This document shows positions 19,339 to 29,411 of a stretch of 64,000 nt of DNA, piece after piece; positions within the stretch are counted from its first letter, which is position 1; every line of letters begins with the position of its first letter. The notes under the pieces are model-generated. The model saw nothing but the letters and a program-made list of their open reading frames with translations, searched no databases and was not told the origin of the DNA. The translations under genes were made by a program, and so were the position numbers. The stretch spans positions 372,001 through 436,000 of the forward strand of contig NZ_CP099397.1 of the NCBI RefSeq assembly GCF_021495345.1, in the 5' to 3' direction. This DNA is from Pseudomonas hydrolytica (GTDB lineage Bacteria; Pseudomonadota; Gammaproteobacteria; Pseudomonadales; Pseudomonadaceae).

Positions 19339-19544
19339 GTGTCCTGCTCCAGGGCTTTGAGGCGCGAAATCATCGATTCGACCTTGTGCCGGGCCAATTC
19401 GTTCTTTTCGATCAGATGGGCGCGTTCCTCGCGCCAGGCCTGTTCATTCGCCAGCAGGAGTCGGTTGTGAGCCTTGAGCTGCTCGACACGCTGGATCAGC
19501 AGTTCCAGCTTGGCGGTCAATACGTGCAGATCGGCGTCTTCCAT
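19335..19544 (-). CDS. ZapB-like small coiled-coil protein (TIGR02449 type)
   Basis: Cytoplasmic protein of 69 aa that is almost wholly a heptad-repeat coiled coil: LHVLTAKLELLIQRVEQLKA followed by HNRLLLANEQAWREERAHL and ending SMISRLKALEQDT. Size and composition resemble ZapB, the partner of ZapA, and the gene is directly upstream of and overlapping zapA. A cell-division role is therefore likely, but by context only. Divergent from ygfB across a 190-bp intergenic region. Confidence 0.85.
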   Translation of the reverse strand: MEDADLHVLTAKLELLIQRVEQLKAHNRLLLANEQAWREERAHLIEKNELARHKVESMISRLKALEQDT

Positions 19545-19734
19545 GGGCTCTCGCTACGGGAGGGAATGGCTGGACTATATAGGCGTGTCCCGGCGGCGGG
19601 TCAAACCCTGTGACAGTGGCGTGACGCGTACGACGGTAGCGCCCCGGCGGCCTCGGATGGTCTTGCCGCGCCTGCCGGTGCTAGGATACGAGGCCTCCAT
19701 TCTAGAGATTGCGCTGTCTGGCGCCTAGCTATCT

Positions 19735-20289
19735 ATGTCGACTTCCAGCTCCCCCTACGCCGCCTTCGCCGCTCTGCTGAGCAGCGCCGGGCATTCCGTT
19801 TCCCCCGCCGAACTGCATGGTCTGCTGCTTGGCCGTAGCTGCGCCGGTGCCGGCTTCGATGCCGATGCCTGGCTGCTCGATGCTGCCGATCTGCTCGGTG
19901 GCGAGCCGCAGGACAGCGTGCGCCAGGCGCTGATCGGCCTGCAGGAGATGGTCAAGGGCGAGCTGTGCAGCGAGGACATGGCGGTGGTGCTGCTGTTGCC
20001 GGACGATGAAACGCCGCTGGCGCAGCGCGCCGTTGCGCTGGGCCAGTGGTGCCAGGGTTTTCTCGGCGGCTTCGGCCTGACCGCCCGCGACGGCGCCTTG
20101 AGCGCCGAGGCCATGGAAGTGTTGCAGGATCTATCCGCCATCGCCCAGGTGCAGAGCGCCCTGGAGGAATCCGAGGATGGCGAGAACGACTACATGGAGG
20201 TGATGGAATACCTGCGCGTGGCACCGCTGCTGCTGTTCACCGAATGCGCCAAGCCCGCGGCGCCTGCCGCCAAACCTTCCCTGCACTGA
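19735..20289 (+). CDS. ygfB: YgfB (UPF0149 family) protein
   Basis: Cytoplasmic protein of 184 aa. N-terminal [35 protein letters not shown] and the central [19 protein letters not shown] are family hallmarks; the C-terminal part contains EENDYMEV-like acidic helix and [14 protein letters not shown]. In P. aeruginosa the protein has been linked to repression of the ampDh3 amidase gene and beta-lactam resistance (recalled, not shown here). It is the first gene of a ygfB-pepP-ubiH-ubiI cluster. No clear Shine-Dalgarno sequence precedes the ATG. Confidence 0.93.
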   Translation: MSTSSSPYAAFAALLSSAGHSVSPAELHGLLLGRSCAGAGFDADAWLLDAADLLGGEPQDSVRQALIGLQEMVKGELCSEDMAVVLLLPDDETPLAQRAVALGQWCQGFLGGFGLTARDGALSAEAMEVLQDLSAIAQVQSALEESEDGENDYMEVMEYLRVAPLLLFTECAKPAAPAAKPSLH

Positions 20290-20307
20290 TTTGCCCCGGA
20301 GCCCGTC

Positions 20308-21642
<1,335 letters not shown>

Positions 21643-21646
21643 CCCT

Positions 21647-22831
21647 ATGAGTCGCGTGCAACTGGCGATCATCGGCGGCGGCCTGGTTGGCGCCAGCCTG
21701 GCCCTGGCCCTGCAGGAAACGGCGCGCCAGCGTGGCTGGCGCATCGCCCTGATCGAGCCCTTCGCTCCGGGTAGCGACTACCAGCCCAGTTACGACGCGC
21801 GCTCCACGGCGCTGTCCTACGGCAGCCGGCTGATCTACGAGCGCCTTGGCGTATGGCAGGCCATCGCTCAGCGCGCCGAGGCGATCCAGCAGATTCACGT
21901 GTCCGACCGCGGTCGTTTCGGCGCCACCCGGCTGCTGGCCATGGAGGAGGGCGTGCCCGCGCTCGGCTACGTGGTGGAGAACGCCTGGATCGGCCATTGC
22001 CTGTGGCAGGCGCTGGACGCCGAGGTGGTGCAGTGGCACTGCCCGGCCGAGGTGGCCAGCCTGCAGCGTCTGGACGACGGCTATCGCCTGAACCTCAGCG
22101 ACGAGCGCCAGCTCGACTGCGACCTGGCCGTGCTGGCCGATGGCGGCCGTTCCGGCTTGCGCGAGCAGCTGGGCATCGGCGTCAGCCACCGGCCTTACGG
22201 GCAGAGCGCAGTGATCGCCAACGTCACGCCGCTGGAAGCGCATCGTGGGCAGGCCTTCGAGCGCTTCACCGATGAGGGGCCGATGGCCCTGCTGCCACTG
22301 GAAGGCAACCGCTGTGCACTGGTCTGGACCCGCGCCAGCGCCGACGCCGAGCGTCTGCTCAAGCTGGGCGATGCGGCCTTCCTCGCCGAGCTGCAGCAGG
22401 CCTTCGGTTACCGCCTCGGCGCCCTGCAGCAGGTCGGTGTGCGGCATCTTTATCCGCTGGCGCTGAGCGAAGCCAGCGAGCAGGTGCGGCCGCATTTGGT
22501 GGTACTGGGCAACGCCGCACACAGCCTGCACCCCATCGCCGGGCAGGGCTACAACCTGTCGCTGCGCGACACCCTGGCACTGGCCGAGGTGCTGCAGGAC
22601 GGCAGCGCGCCGCTCGGCGATTTCGCCACGCTGCAGCGCTACCTGCAGCGCCAGCAGCTGGACCAGCAACTGACCGTGGGTTTCTCCGACCGGGTCACCC
22701 GGCTGTTCAGCAATGCCCAGCCGCTGCTGACCGCCGGACGCAACCTGGGCCTGCTCGGCCTGGACCTGCTGCCGCCGGCCAAGCGCTGGTTCGCCCGCCA
22801 GGCCATGGGCATGGGGACGCGTAGTCTGTGA
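21647..22831 (+). CDS. ubiH: 2-octaprenyl-6-methoxyphenol hydroxylase UbiH
   Basis: FAD-dependent monooxygenase of aerobic ubiquinone synthesis, 394 aa. The N-terminal dinucleotide-binding motif is IIGGGLVGASLALALQE; DRGRFGATRL and YVVENAWIG are family markers, DCDLAVLADGGRSGLRE is the second FAD motif, and the ribityl-binding site reads VLGNAAHSLHPIAGQGYNLS. The Asn in LGNAAHS, where most relatives have Asp, points to UbiH rather than UbiI. Translation probably couples to pepP, only 4 nt upstream, since no Shine-Dalgarno sequence is evident. Confidence 0.95.
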   Translation: MSRVQLAIIGGGLVGASLALALQETARQRGWRIALIEPFAPGSDYQPSYDARSTALSYGSRLIYERLGVWQAIAQRAEAIQQIHVSDRGRFGATRLLAMEEGVPALGYVVENAWIGHCLWQALDAEVVQWHCPAEVASLQRLDDGYRLNLSDERQLDCDLAVLADGGRSGLREQLGIGVSHRPYGQSAVIANVTPLEAHRGQAFERFTDEGPMALLPLEGNRCALVWTRASADAERLLKLGDAAFLAELQQAFGYRLGALQQVGVRHLYPLALSEASEQVRPHLVVLGNAAHSLHPIAGQGYNLSLRDTLALAEVLQDGSAPLGDFATLQRYLQRQQLDQQLTVGFSDRVTRLFSNAQPLLTAGRNLGLLGLDLLPPAKRWFARQAMGMGTRSL

Positions 22832-22901
22832 GGCGCTGCATGACCTGCCGTGCGCCGGTCTTGCCGGGCCGAAAAGGCAGGCGCACCGTGGTTTCGAGAA
22901 T

Positions 22902-22920
22902 GGTGCGCACGGCGCACCCT
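22902..22920. repeat. GGTGCGCACGGCGCACC palindrome
   Basis: Short palindromic repeat between ubiH and ubiI, of the same GTAGGGTGCGC / GCGCACCCTA family found at 31979, 33167, 46681 and 52768. Confidence 0.65.
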
Positions 22921-22933
22921 ATGGATTGAGAAA

Positions 22934-24157
22934 ATGGATATGCGCGCGGATCTGATCATCGTCGGTGCCGGTATGGTCGGCAGCACCCTGGCCCTGGCGC
23001 TGGAACACAGCGGCCTGGATATCCTGATCGTCGACGGCAGCCCGCTCAGCGTATCGCCGTTCGCTGCGCAGGCGCCGTTCGAGCCACGCGTCAGCGCCCT
23101 GTCCATGGCCAGCCAGCGCATTCTCGAGCGCCTCGGCGTCTGGCCGGGCATCAGCGCACGGCGCGCCTGTCCCTACGGCGAGATGCGCGTGTGGGATGGC
23201 TCGGGCACCGGCAGCATTCATTTCGCCGCGGCCAGCGTGCATGCCGAGACGCTGGGTCATATCGTCGAGAACCGAGTGGTGCAGGACGCCCTGCTCGAAC
23301 GCCTGCACGACAGCCAGATCGGCCTGCTGCCGGGGGCACGCCTGGAGCAGCTGCGCCGCTCCGGCGATGACTGGCTGCTGACTCTCGAAGGTGGCCGTCA
23401 GCTGCGCGCGCCGCTGCTGGTGGCGGCCGATGGCGGCAACTCGGCGGTACGGCGTCTGGCCGGCTGCGCCACGCGCGAGTGGGATTACCTGCACCACGCC
23501 ATCGTCACCAGCGTGCGCTGCGAGCGCCCGCACCAGGCCACCGCCTGGCAGCGTTTCACCGACGATGGCCCGCTGGCCTTCCTGCCGCTGGCGGGGTCGG
23601 CTGGGGAACACTGGTGCTCGATCGTCTGGTCCACCGTGCCGGTCGAGGCCGAGCGGCTGATGGCGCTTGGTGACGAGGCCTTCTGCGCTGAGCTGGGCAG
23701 GGCCTTCGAGAACCGCCTCGGGAAGGTGCTGCACGCCGACCGCCGCCTGTGCATTCCGCTGCGCCAGCGTCATGCCAAGCGCTACGTCGAGCCGGGGCTG
23801 GCGTTGATCGGCGACGCCGCGCACACCATCCACCCGCTGGCGGGGCAGGGGGTCAACCTCGGTTTCCTCGATGCCGCGGTGCTCGCCGAGGTGCTGCTGC
23901 ATGCCGCGGCGCGCGGCGAGAATCTCGCCGAGGAACGTGTGCTGAGCCGCTTCGAACGTCGGCGCATGCCGCACAACCTGGCGATGATGGCGGCGATGGA
24001 GGGCTTCCAGCGCCTGTTCCAGGCCGACCCGCTGCCCCTGCGCCTGCTGCGCAACGTCGGTCTCGATCTGGTCGACGGCCAGGCCGAGGCCAAGGCGCTG
24101 TTCGTGCGTCAGGCGCTGGGGCTGTCGGGCGACCTGCCGGAGCTGGCGAAGGCCTGA
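22934..24157 (+). CDS. ubiI: 2-octaprenylphenol hydroxylase UbiI (VisC) family
   Basis: FAD-dependent hydroxylase of ubiquinone ring synthesis (C5 position in E. coli), 407 aa. Markers are IIVGAGMVGSTLALALEHSG near the N-terminus, FEPRVSALSMASQRILERLG, GHIVENRVVQDALLERL, PLLVAADGGNSAVRRLAG and the FAD site LIGDAAHTIHPLAGQGVNLG. The start MDMRADLIIVG at 22934 is chosen over an upstream frame-open ATG at 22850 because the extra residues run through a palindromic repeat and are not family-like. It follows ubiH in the same cluster. Confidence 0.95.
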   Translation: MDMRADLIIVGAGMVGSTLALALEHSGLDILIVDGSPLSVSPFAAQAPFEPRVSALSMASQRILERLGVWPGISARRACPYGEMRVWDGSGTGSIHFAAASVHAETLGHIVENRVVQDALLERLHDSQIGLLPGARLEQLRRSGDDWLLTLEGGRQLRAPLLVAADGGNSAVRRLAGCATREWDYLHHAIVTSVRCERPHQATAWQRFTDDGPLAFLPLAGSAGEHWCSIVWSTVPVEAERLMALGDEAFCAELGRAFENRLGKVLHADRRLCIPLRQRHAKRYVEPGLALIGDAAHTIHPLAGQGVNLGFLDAAVLAEVLLHAAARGENLAEERVLSRFERRRMPHNLAMMAAMEGFQRLFQADPLPLRLLRNVGLDLVDGQAEAKALFVRQALGLSGDLPELAKA

Positions 24158-24196
24158 CCACCACTTTACCTGTCACGGATGACCGAGGAGCGTGCA

Positions 24197-24493
24197 ATGA
24201 AGCACCTACTGCAATGCCTGCTGGTGGCGGCACTTTCACTGTCTGCGGGCTGCGGCACCATGGCCGGTCGCGGCGGCACCGCAGAGCCGATGCCGGTGGA
24301 AACCTACAAGAGCGTCAATGGCGATCTCCATCTGCTGGGATTGCGTCCTGGCCCCAGCGGTAGCGGGAATGCCGGGCCCGTCATGTGCCTGATCAGCATC
24401 GTCTGTCCACTTCTGGTCGTGGTGTCGCTGCCAGTGGACGCGGTGATCGATACCCTGCTTCTGCCCGCCGACCTGCTGGCCGCTCGCGAGTGA
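24197..24493 (+). CDS. YceK/YidQ-like lipoprotein
   Basis: Predicted lipoprotein of 98 aa. Signal peptide MKHLLQCLLVAALSLSAGC with a lipobox LSAGC, so the mature protein starts at Cys19. The C-terminal part has a hydrophobic PVMCLISIVCPLLVVVSLP followed by DAVIDTLLLPADLL, which resembles the DUF1375 (YceK/YidQ) family of small envelope lipoproteins. The start at 24197 has a GAGGAG ribosome-binding site. Function unknown. It follows ubiI by 39 nt and may be read from the same transcript. Confidence 0.8.
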   Translation: MKHLLQCLLVAALSLSAGCGTMAGRGGTAEPMPVETYKSVNGDLHLLGLRPGPSGSGNAGPVMCLISIVCPLLVVVSLPVDAVIDTLLLPADLLAARE

Positions 24494-24528
24494 AAATACG
24501 CCGTAATAACTATGGAGTTTTGTCTCGC

Positions 24529-24567
24529 TATTTACGTTGAGAAGGTAAATAACATTCACTACTATTC
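24529..24567. promoter_or_regulatory. Inverted repeat and AT-rich control region before the iron transporter
   Basis: TATTTAC (24529-24535) and GTAAATA (24545-24551) form a perfect 7-bp inverted repeat with a 9-nt spacer. The following ACATTCACTACTATTC (to 24567) is AT-rich and weakly resembles a Fur box. The position, 34-72 nt before the binding-protein ATG, suits an operator. Iron (Fur) control is inference from gene function. Confidence 0.4.
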
Positions 24568-24600
24568 AGCCACTTTGCTCACTCACAAGAGGCTGGTCCC

Positions 24601-25602
24601 ATGAAGGCTCGCAACGCGCTTCTCGCTGCATTCACCCTCAGCACCCTGGCTACTGCCGTTCAGGCTGCTGACGAAGTAGTCGTCTACTCCGCCCGGATCG
24701 ACGAGCTGATCAAGCCGGTATTCGATCTCTACACCGAGAAGACCGGCGTCAAGGTCAAGTTCATCACCGACAAGGAAGCGCCGCTGATTGCCCGCCTCAA
24801 GGCCGAAGGTGCCAACACCCCGGCCGACATGCTGATCACCGTCGACGCCGGCAACCTCTGGCAGGCCGAGCAGGAAGGCGTGCTGCAGCCGACCAAGTCC
24901 GATGTCATCAGCGCCAACATCCCGGCCCAGTATCGCTCCAGCACCGACAGCTGGACCGGCCTGTCGCTGCGTGCGCGGACCATCTTCTACTCCACCGAGC
25001 GGGTCAAGCCGGAAGAGCTGTCCACCTACGAAGCCCTGGCCGACAAGAACTGGGAAGGCCGTCTGTGCCTGCGCACCAGCAAGAAGGTCTACAACCAGTC
25101 GCTGACCGCGACCCTGATCGAGACCCACGGCGCCGAGAAGACCGAAGAGATCGTCAAGGGCTGGGTGAACAACCTGGCTACCGACGTGTTCCCGGACGAT
25201 ACCGCGCTGCTGCAGGCCATCGACGCCGGCCAGTGCGACGTCGGCATCGCCAACACCTACTACTACGGTCGCCTGCACAAGCAGCAGCCGAGCCTCAAGG
25301 TCAAACCCTACTGGCCGAACCAGAACGACCGCGGCGTGCACGTCAACCTGGCCGGTGCCGGCGTGACCAAGCACGCGCCGCATGCCGAGCAGGCGCGCAA
25401 GCTGCTGGAGTGGATGACCACCCCGGAAGCGCAGACCATCTTCGCCGGCGTCAACCAGGAGTTCCCGGCCAACCCGGCGGTCGCGCCGTCGGATGAAGTG
25501 GCTGCCTGGGGCAGCTTCAAGGCCGATTCCATCGCCACCGAAGTGGCCGGCACCCGCCAGGCCGAAGCGACCATGCTGATGGATCGCGCCGGCTGGCAAT
25601 AA
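24601..25602 (+). CDS. Periplasmic ferric iron-binding protein
   Basis: Solute-binding protein of the FbpA/HitA family, 333 aa, carrying Fe3+ in the periplasm. Signal peptide [22 protein letters not shown] with cleavage after VQA. The mature part starts [17 protein letters not shown], and contains [16 protein letters not shown] and the tyrosine pair in [13 protein letters not shown] that in this family coordinates ferric iron. Ribosome-binding site AGAGG precedes the ATG. The permease gene follows after a hairpin with T-run at 25708-25739. From memory the equivalent P. aeruginosa pair lies just upstream of gcvT1, as here. The ATPase subunit is not nearby. Confidence 0.93.
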   Translation: MKARNALLAAFTLSTLATAVQAADEVVVYSARIDELIKPVFDLYTEKTGVKVKFITDKEAPLIARLKAEGANTPADMLITVDAGNLWQAEQEGVLQPTKSDVISANIPAQYRSSTDSWTGLSLRARTIFYSTERVKPEELSTYEALADKNWEGRLCLRTSKKVYNQSLTATLIETHGAEKTEEIVKGWVNNLATDVFPDDTALLQAIDAGQCDVGIANTYYYGRLHKQQPSLKVKPYWPNQNDRGVHVNLAGAGVTKHAPHAEQARKLLEWMTTPEAQTIFAGVNQEFPANPAVAPSDEVAAWGSFKADSIATEVAGTRQAEATMLMDRAGWQ

Positions 25603-25707
25603 GTCCGTAACGATCTGCTGCGTGTCGGCCCTGCACGGGCCCTGACTCGCCAGATCCTATGGCTTGGCGGCAGGCCTTCGGCGATCCGCCGTGCTGCCGT
25701 TATACTG

Positions 25708-25739
25708 CGACGCCCCGCTAGCCGGGGCGTCGTCCTTTT
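25708..25739 (+). terminator. Terminator-like hairpin between binding protein and permease genes
   Basis: Ten-bp perfect stem CGACGCCCCG (25708-25717) / CGGGGCGTCG (25723-25732) with a 5-nt loop, then CCTTTT. It lies inside the apparent iron-transport operon, 19 nt before the GTG of the permease gene, so partial termination would lower permease expression relative to the binding protein. Confidence 0.8.
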
Positions 25740-25757
25740 CGCCGTCGAGGAATCCGC

Positions 25758-27374
25758 GTGCCGCATCCCGTCCAGCGTCGCTGGTATCCCATCGTGTTCG
25801 CCATCGCCCTGCTGGTGCTGATGCCGCTGTCGGTATTGCTGCTGAGCTGGCACGAGGTGGATGCGAAGATCTGGACGCACCTGTGGCAGACGCAGATGGC
25901 GCGTCTGATCGGCAATACCCTGACCCTGGTGCTCGGCGTCGGTGTCGGGGTGACGCTGCTGGGCGTCAGCCTGGCCTGGCTCACCAGCCTCTGCGAGTTT
26001 CCCGGGCGGCGCTGGCTGGACTGGGCGCTGATGCTGCCCTTCGCCATTCCCGCCTACGTGCTGGCGTTCGTCTTCGTCGGTCTGCTGGATTTCGCCGGGC
26101 CGGTGCAGACGCTGCTGCGCGAATGGCTCGGCAGCGACTTTCGCCTGCCGCGGGTGCGTTCCACCGGCGGCGTCATCATCGTGCTGGTGCTGGTGTTCTA
26201 CCCCTATGTCTACCTGCTCGCCCGCGGCGCCTTCCTGGCCCAGGGCAAGGGGCTGATGGAAGCGGCGCGGGTGCTCGGGCAAAGTCCCTGGCAGGCCTTC
26301 TGGCGCGTGGCGCTGCCGATGGCGCGCCCGGCCATCGGTGCCGGCCTGGCCCTGGCGATCATGGAAACCCTCGCCGATTTCGGCGCGGTGGCGGTGTTCA
26401 ACTTCGACACCTTCACCACCGCCATCTACAAGACCTGGTACAGCTTCTACAGCCTGACCAGCGCGACCCAGCTGGCCAGCCTGCTGCTGCTCGCGGTGGC
26501 GCTGGTGCTCTATGGCGAGCGCCGTGCCCGTGGCGCCGCACGTCCGGCCAACGAGCGCCCGCGCGGCAAGGCGCTGTACCACCTGCACGGCTGGAAGGCC
26601 TTCGCCGCCAGCGCCTGGTGCGGCCTGGTGTTCGCCTGTGCCTTCCTGATCCCCGTGCTGCAGCTGCTGCTGTGGTTCTGGCAGCGCGGCCGCTTCGACC
26701 TCGACGAGCGTTATGCCGGGCTGATCCTGCACACCCTGTACCTGGGTGGCATGGCCGCGCTGATCACGGTCAGCGTGGCCATGCTGCTGGCGTTCGCCAG
26801 ACGCCAGGCGCCGACGCGCGGCGTGCGCCTTGGCGTCGCCCTGGGCAACCTCGGTTATGCGCTGCCGGGTTCGGTGCTGGCGGTGGCGATCATGCTGGCG
26901 TTCAGCTTTCTCGACCGCGAGCTGGTCATTCCGCTGTCCTCGGCACTGGGTGGTGCCGGCAAGCCCTTGCTGCTGGGCAGCCTGACGGCGCTGCTGCTGG
27001 CCTATCTGATCCGCTTCATGGCGGTGGCCTTCGGGCCGCTGGAAACCAGCCTGGCGCGCATCCGCCCGTCGCTGCCGGAGGCCTCTCGCAGCCTGGGGGT
27101 GGGCGGCATCGGTCTGTTCTTCAAGGTCTATCTGCCGCTGCTGCTGCCGGGCACCTTGTCGGCCGCGCTGCTGGTGTTCGTCGACGTGCTCAAGGAAATG
27201 CCGGCCACCCTGCTGATGCGTCCCTTCGGCTGGGACACCCTGTCGGTGCGGGTGTTCGAGATGACCAGCGAAGGCGAGTGGGCGCGCGCCTCGCTGCCGG
27301 CGCTGACCCTGGTGCTGGTCGGTCTGTTGCCGGTGATCCTGCTGATCCGTCGTTCGGCGCGCGGCATCGGCTGA
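25758..27374 (+). CDS. Ferric iron ABC transporter permease (fused two-domain type)
   Basis: Inner-membrane permease of the FbpB/HitB/ThiP type, 538 aa with about twelve helices. It starts with GTG (MPHPVQRRWYPIVFAIALL). Two EAA loops, EAARVLGQSPWQAFWRVALP (near residue 170) and EASRSLGVGGIGLFFKVYLP (near residue 440), show that it is an internal duplication of a six-helix permease. It moves Fe3+ delivered by the periplasmic protein encoded upstream. No ATPase (FbpC) gene is found within the window next to it, so the ATPase must be encoded elsewhere. Confidence 0.93.
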   Translation: MPHPVQRRWYPIVFAIALLVLMPLSVLLLSWHEVDAKIWTHLWQTQMARLIGNTLTLVLGVGVGVTLLGVSLAWLTSLCEFPGRRWLDWALMLPFAIPAYVLAFVFVGLLDFAGPVQTLLREWLGSDFRLPRVRSTGGVIIVLVLVFYPYVYLLARGAFLAQGKGLMEAARVLGQSPWQAFWRVALPMARPAIGAGLALAIMETLADFGAVAVFNFDTFTTAIYKTWYSFYSLTSATQLASLLLLAVALVLYGERRARGAARPANERPRGKALYHLHGWKAFAASAWCGLVFACAFLIPVLQLLLWFWQRGRFDLDERYAGLILHTLYLGGMAALITVSVAMLLAFARRQAPTRGVRLGVALGNLGYALPGSVLAVAIMLAFSFLDRELVIPLSSALGGAGKPLLLGSLTALLLAYLIRFMAVAFGPLETSLARIRPSLPEASRSLGVGGIGLFFKVYLPLLLPGTLSAALLVFVDVLKEMPATLLMRPFGWDTLSVRVFEMTSEGEWARASLPALTLVLVGLLPVILLIRRSARGIG

Positions 27375-27475
27375 AGGCGGCCCCTGTCGGGGGCGACCTT
27401 TGGTCAGATGACCCCCGCCGACCTTGCGGCTACAATGCGCGCCATTCGCGAGCCGGGTGACCCGGCAAGATTCAT

Positions 27476-27644
27476 CTAGAAGTTGCCGACGCCTGCATGG
27501 ATGCAGGAGATAGAGCGAAGCAGGATGCTCGAGCCGAGGCCGCCAGTGCAAGGCGCAGACAGGCAAGAAAGCGCAGTGTGCTCCTGCACATGAGCATTTC
27601 GAGTCTGGCTGTAACGCAGCAATGGCAACGCAGATAGCTTCTAG
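27476..27644. repeat. Structured intergenic repeat, copy 2
   Basis: Element upstream of gcvT bounded by inverted ends CTAGAAGTTGCC (27476-27487) and GGCAA...CTTCTAG (27624-27644). Its core (about 27541-27623) matches the minus strand of 5528-5645, with central hairpin GTGC-tcct-GCAC replacing GTAC-gact-GTAC of the other copy. The 309-bp gap between the permease and gcvT also holds GCCGGGTGACCCGGC (27452-27466) and TACAAT (27431-27436), a possible -10. No glycine riboswitch was found. Confidence 0.8.
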
Positions 27645-27683
27645 GGGTCTGAATCGCTTCGCCAAGCCCGGAAGGAGACACCC

Positions 27684-28781
27684 ATGGGACAGCGTACCCC
27701 CCTTTATGACCTGCACCTGGCACTGGGGGCCAAAATGGTGGATTTCGGCGGCTGGGACATGCCGCTGCACTACGGATCGCAGGTGGAGGAACACCATCAG
27801 GTGCGTCGCGAGTGCGGCGTGTTCGACGTCTCCCACATGTGCGTGGTGGACGTGACCGGCAGCCAGGCCCAGGCCTTCCTGCAGCGCCTGCTGGCCAACG
27901 ACGTGGCGCGCCTGGACAGCGCCGGCAAGGCCCTGTACAGCGCCATGCTCAACGAGCAGGGCGGGGTGATCGATGACCTGATCGTCTACCTCACCGGCTC
28001 TTCTGCCCAGGAGCAGAGTTACCGTCTGGTGGTCAATGCCGGTACCCGCGACAAGGACCTGGCGTGGATGCATGCCCAGGCCGGCGACTTCGACGTGCAA
28101 CTGCGCGAGCGCCGCGACCTGGCCATGCTCGCCATCCAGGGACCCAAGGCCCGCGCGCGCGTGGCCGAACTGCTGACCCAGGCGCGCGCTGCGCTGATCC
28201 ACGAGCTGCGGCCGTTCCAGGGGCTGGCCGAAGGCGACTGGTTCATCGCGCGCACCGGCTACACCGGTGAGGATGGTCTGGAAATCGTGCTGCCGGTGGC
28301 CGAGGTGGTGCCGCTGCTCAACGAGCTGGTCGGCGCCGGTATTGCGCCCATCGGCCTCGGTGCGCGCGACACCCTGCGCCTGGAGGCCGGCATGAATCTC
28401 TACGGCCAGGACATGGATGAAAGCGTTTCGCCGCTGGCGGCCAACATGGCCTGGACCATCGCCTGGGAGCCGGCCGCGCGCGCCTTCATCGGCCGTGCTG
28501 CACTCGAAGCGCAGCGCGCGGCGGGTTGCCCGAGCAAGCTGGTCGGCCTGGTGCTGGAAGAGCGCGGCGTGCTGCGCGCGCATCAGGTGGTGCGTGTCGA
28601 GGGCATCGGCGAGGGTGAAATCACCAGCGGCAGCTTCTCGCCGACGCTGAACAAATCCATCGCCCTGGCTCGCGTACCGACGGCCACCGGCGAACGCGCC
28701 GAGGTGGAGATCCGCGGCAAGTGGTACCCGGTGCGAGTGGTCAGGCCGAGCTTCGTGCGCAACGGCAAAACCCTTATCTGA
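27684..28781 (+). CDS. gcvT: Aminomethyltransferase, glycine cleavage T protein
   Basis: Transfers the aminomethyl carbon of glycine from lipoyl-H protein to tetrahydrofolate, releasing ammonia; 365 aa. Family signatures: [20 protein letters not shown] near residue 20, [34 protein letters not shown], the folate-site [13 protein letters not shown] and [16 protein letters not shown]. Ribosome-binding site GGAGA precedes the ATG. gcvH follows 94 nt downstream, but gcvP, which follows in P. aeruginosa as I recall it, is replaced here by unrelated genes. Confidence 0.97.
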   Translation: MGQRTPLYDLHLALGAKMVDFGGWDMPLHYGSQVEEHHQVRRECGVFDVSHMCVVDVTGSQAQAFLQRLLANDVARLDSAGKALYSAMLNEQGGVIDDLIVYLTGSSAQEQSYRLVVNAGTRDKDLAWMHAQAGDFDVQLRERRDLAMLAIQGPKARARVAELLTQARAALIHELRPFQGLAEGDWFIARTGYTGEDGLEIVLPVAEVVPLLNELVGAGIAPIGLGARDTLRLEAGMNLYGQDMDESVSPLAANMAWTIAWEPAARAFIGRAALEAQRAAGCPSKLVGLVLEERGVLRAHQVVRVEGIGEGEITSGSFSPTLNKSIALARVPTATGERAEVEIRGKWYPVRVVRPSFVRNGKTLI

Positions 28782-28875
28782 ATCATCAGGTCGCGGCGTC
28801 GGCTTTCCCTGGCGCCACGGCCTGCTAAATTGTCCTGACGGCCCACTTGCCGTCACCGTTTACGAGGAATCGAAC

Positions 28876-29265
28876 ATGAGCAATATCCCCGCCGATCTGC
28901 GTTACGCCGCCAGCCACGAGTGGGCGCGCCTGGAGGCCGACGGCAGCGTGACCGTGGGCATTTCCGACCACGCCCAGGAAGCCCTCGGCGACGTGGTGTT
29001 CATCGAACTGCCGGAAGTCGGCAAGCAGCTGGACGCCGGCCAGGAAGCCGGGGTGGTGGAGTCGGTCAAGGCTGCCTCCGACATCTACGCGCCGGTGGGC
29101 GGCGAAGTGATCGCGATCAACGAGGCGCTGGTCGACAGCCCCGAGAGCGTCAACAGCGACCCGTACGGCAGCTGGTTCTTCAAGCTCAAGCCGAGCGATG
29201 CCAGCGAGCTGGACAAGTTGCTCGACGCCGGCGCCTACCAGGCCGCCGCCGACGCCGACGCCTGA
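28876..29265 (+). CDS. gcvH: Glycine cleavage system H protein
   Basis: Lipoyl carrier that shuttles the methylamine group between the P, T and L proteins, 129 aa (normal length). The lipoylated lysine is in [11 protein letters not shown] near residue 65; other family marks are [39 protein letters not shown] and [19 protein letters not shown] strong terminator follows at 29286-29306, so gcvT-gcvH forms a complete transcription unit without gcvP. Confidence 0.98.
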   Translation: MSNIPADLRYAASHEWARLEADGSVTVGISDHAQEALGDVVFIELPEVGKQLDAGQEAGVVESVKAASDIYAPVGGEVIAINEALVDSPESVNSDPYGSWFFKLKPSDASELDKLLDAGAYQAAADADA

Positions 29266-29285
29266 TTCGCATCGATCTGCAAGGA

Positions 29286-29306
29286 ACCCGCTTCGGCGGG
29301 TTTTTT
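29286..29306 (+). terminator. Intrinsic terminator after gcvH
   Basis: ACCCGC-TTCG-GCGGGT hairpin (29286-29301) with a UUCG-type loop followed by a run of T residues. Confidence 0.93.
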
Positions 29307-29366
29307 GTTGCCTGGGGTTTCGTCCCGGCCTGCGACCGTTGGTCGCCGGGGATATCATTTAGTCAA

Positions 29367-29396
29367 AATACAATATATAAAAATACATATTGTATT
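29367..29396. promoter_or_regulatory. Perfect palindromic operator before the BigR-like gene
   Basis: AATACAATAT (29367-29376) and ATATTGTATT (29387-29396) are perfectly complementary 10-bp arms with a 10-nt AT-rich spacer, 16 nt before the repressor ATG and overlapping where the promoter should be. ArsR repressors of the BigR/SqrR group bind AT-rich inverted repeats at such positions, so autoregulation is likely. Confidence 0.75.
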
Positions 29397-29411
29397 GAGT
29401 GAAGGTGTTGC

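Noticed and set aside
27375-27683. Possible glycine riboswitch upstream of gcvT
   Set aside because: The conserved glycine-aptamer core could not be found; the region is explained by the structured repeat.
25308-28856. A very long open frame on the minus strand (over 1100 codons) opposite the iron permease and gcvT
   Set aside because: It is the antisense shadow of high-GC genes with third-position G/C bias; the composition is rich in Arg, Gln, His and Gly without domains, and the plus-strand genes are certain.
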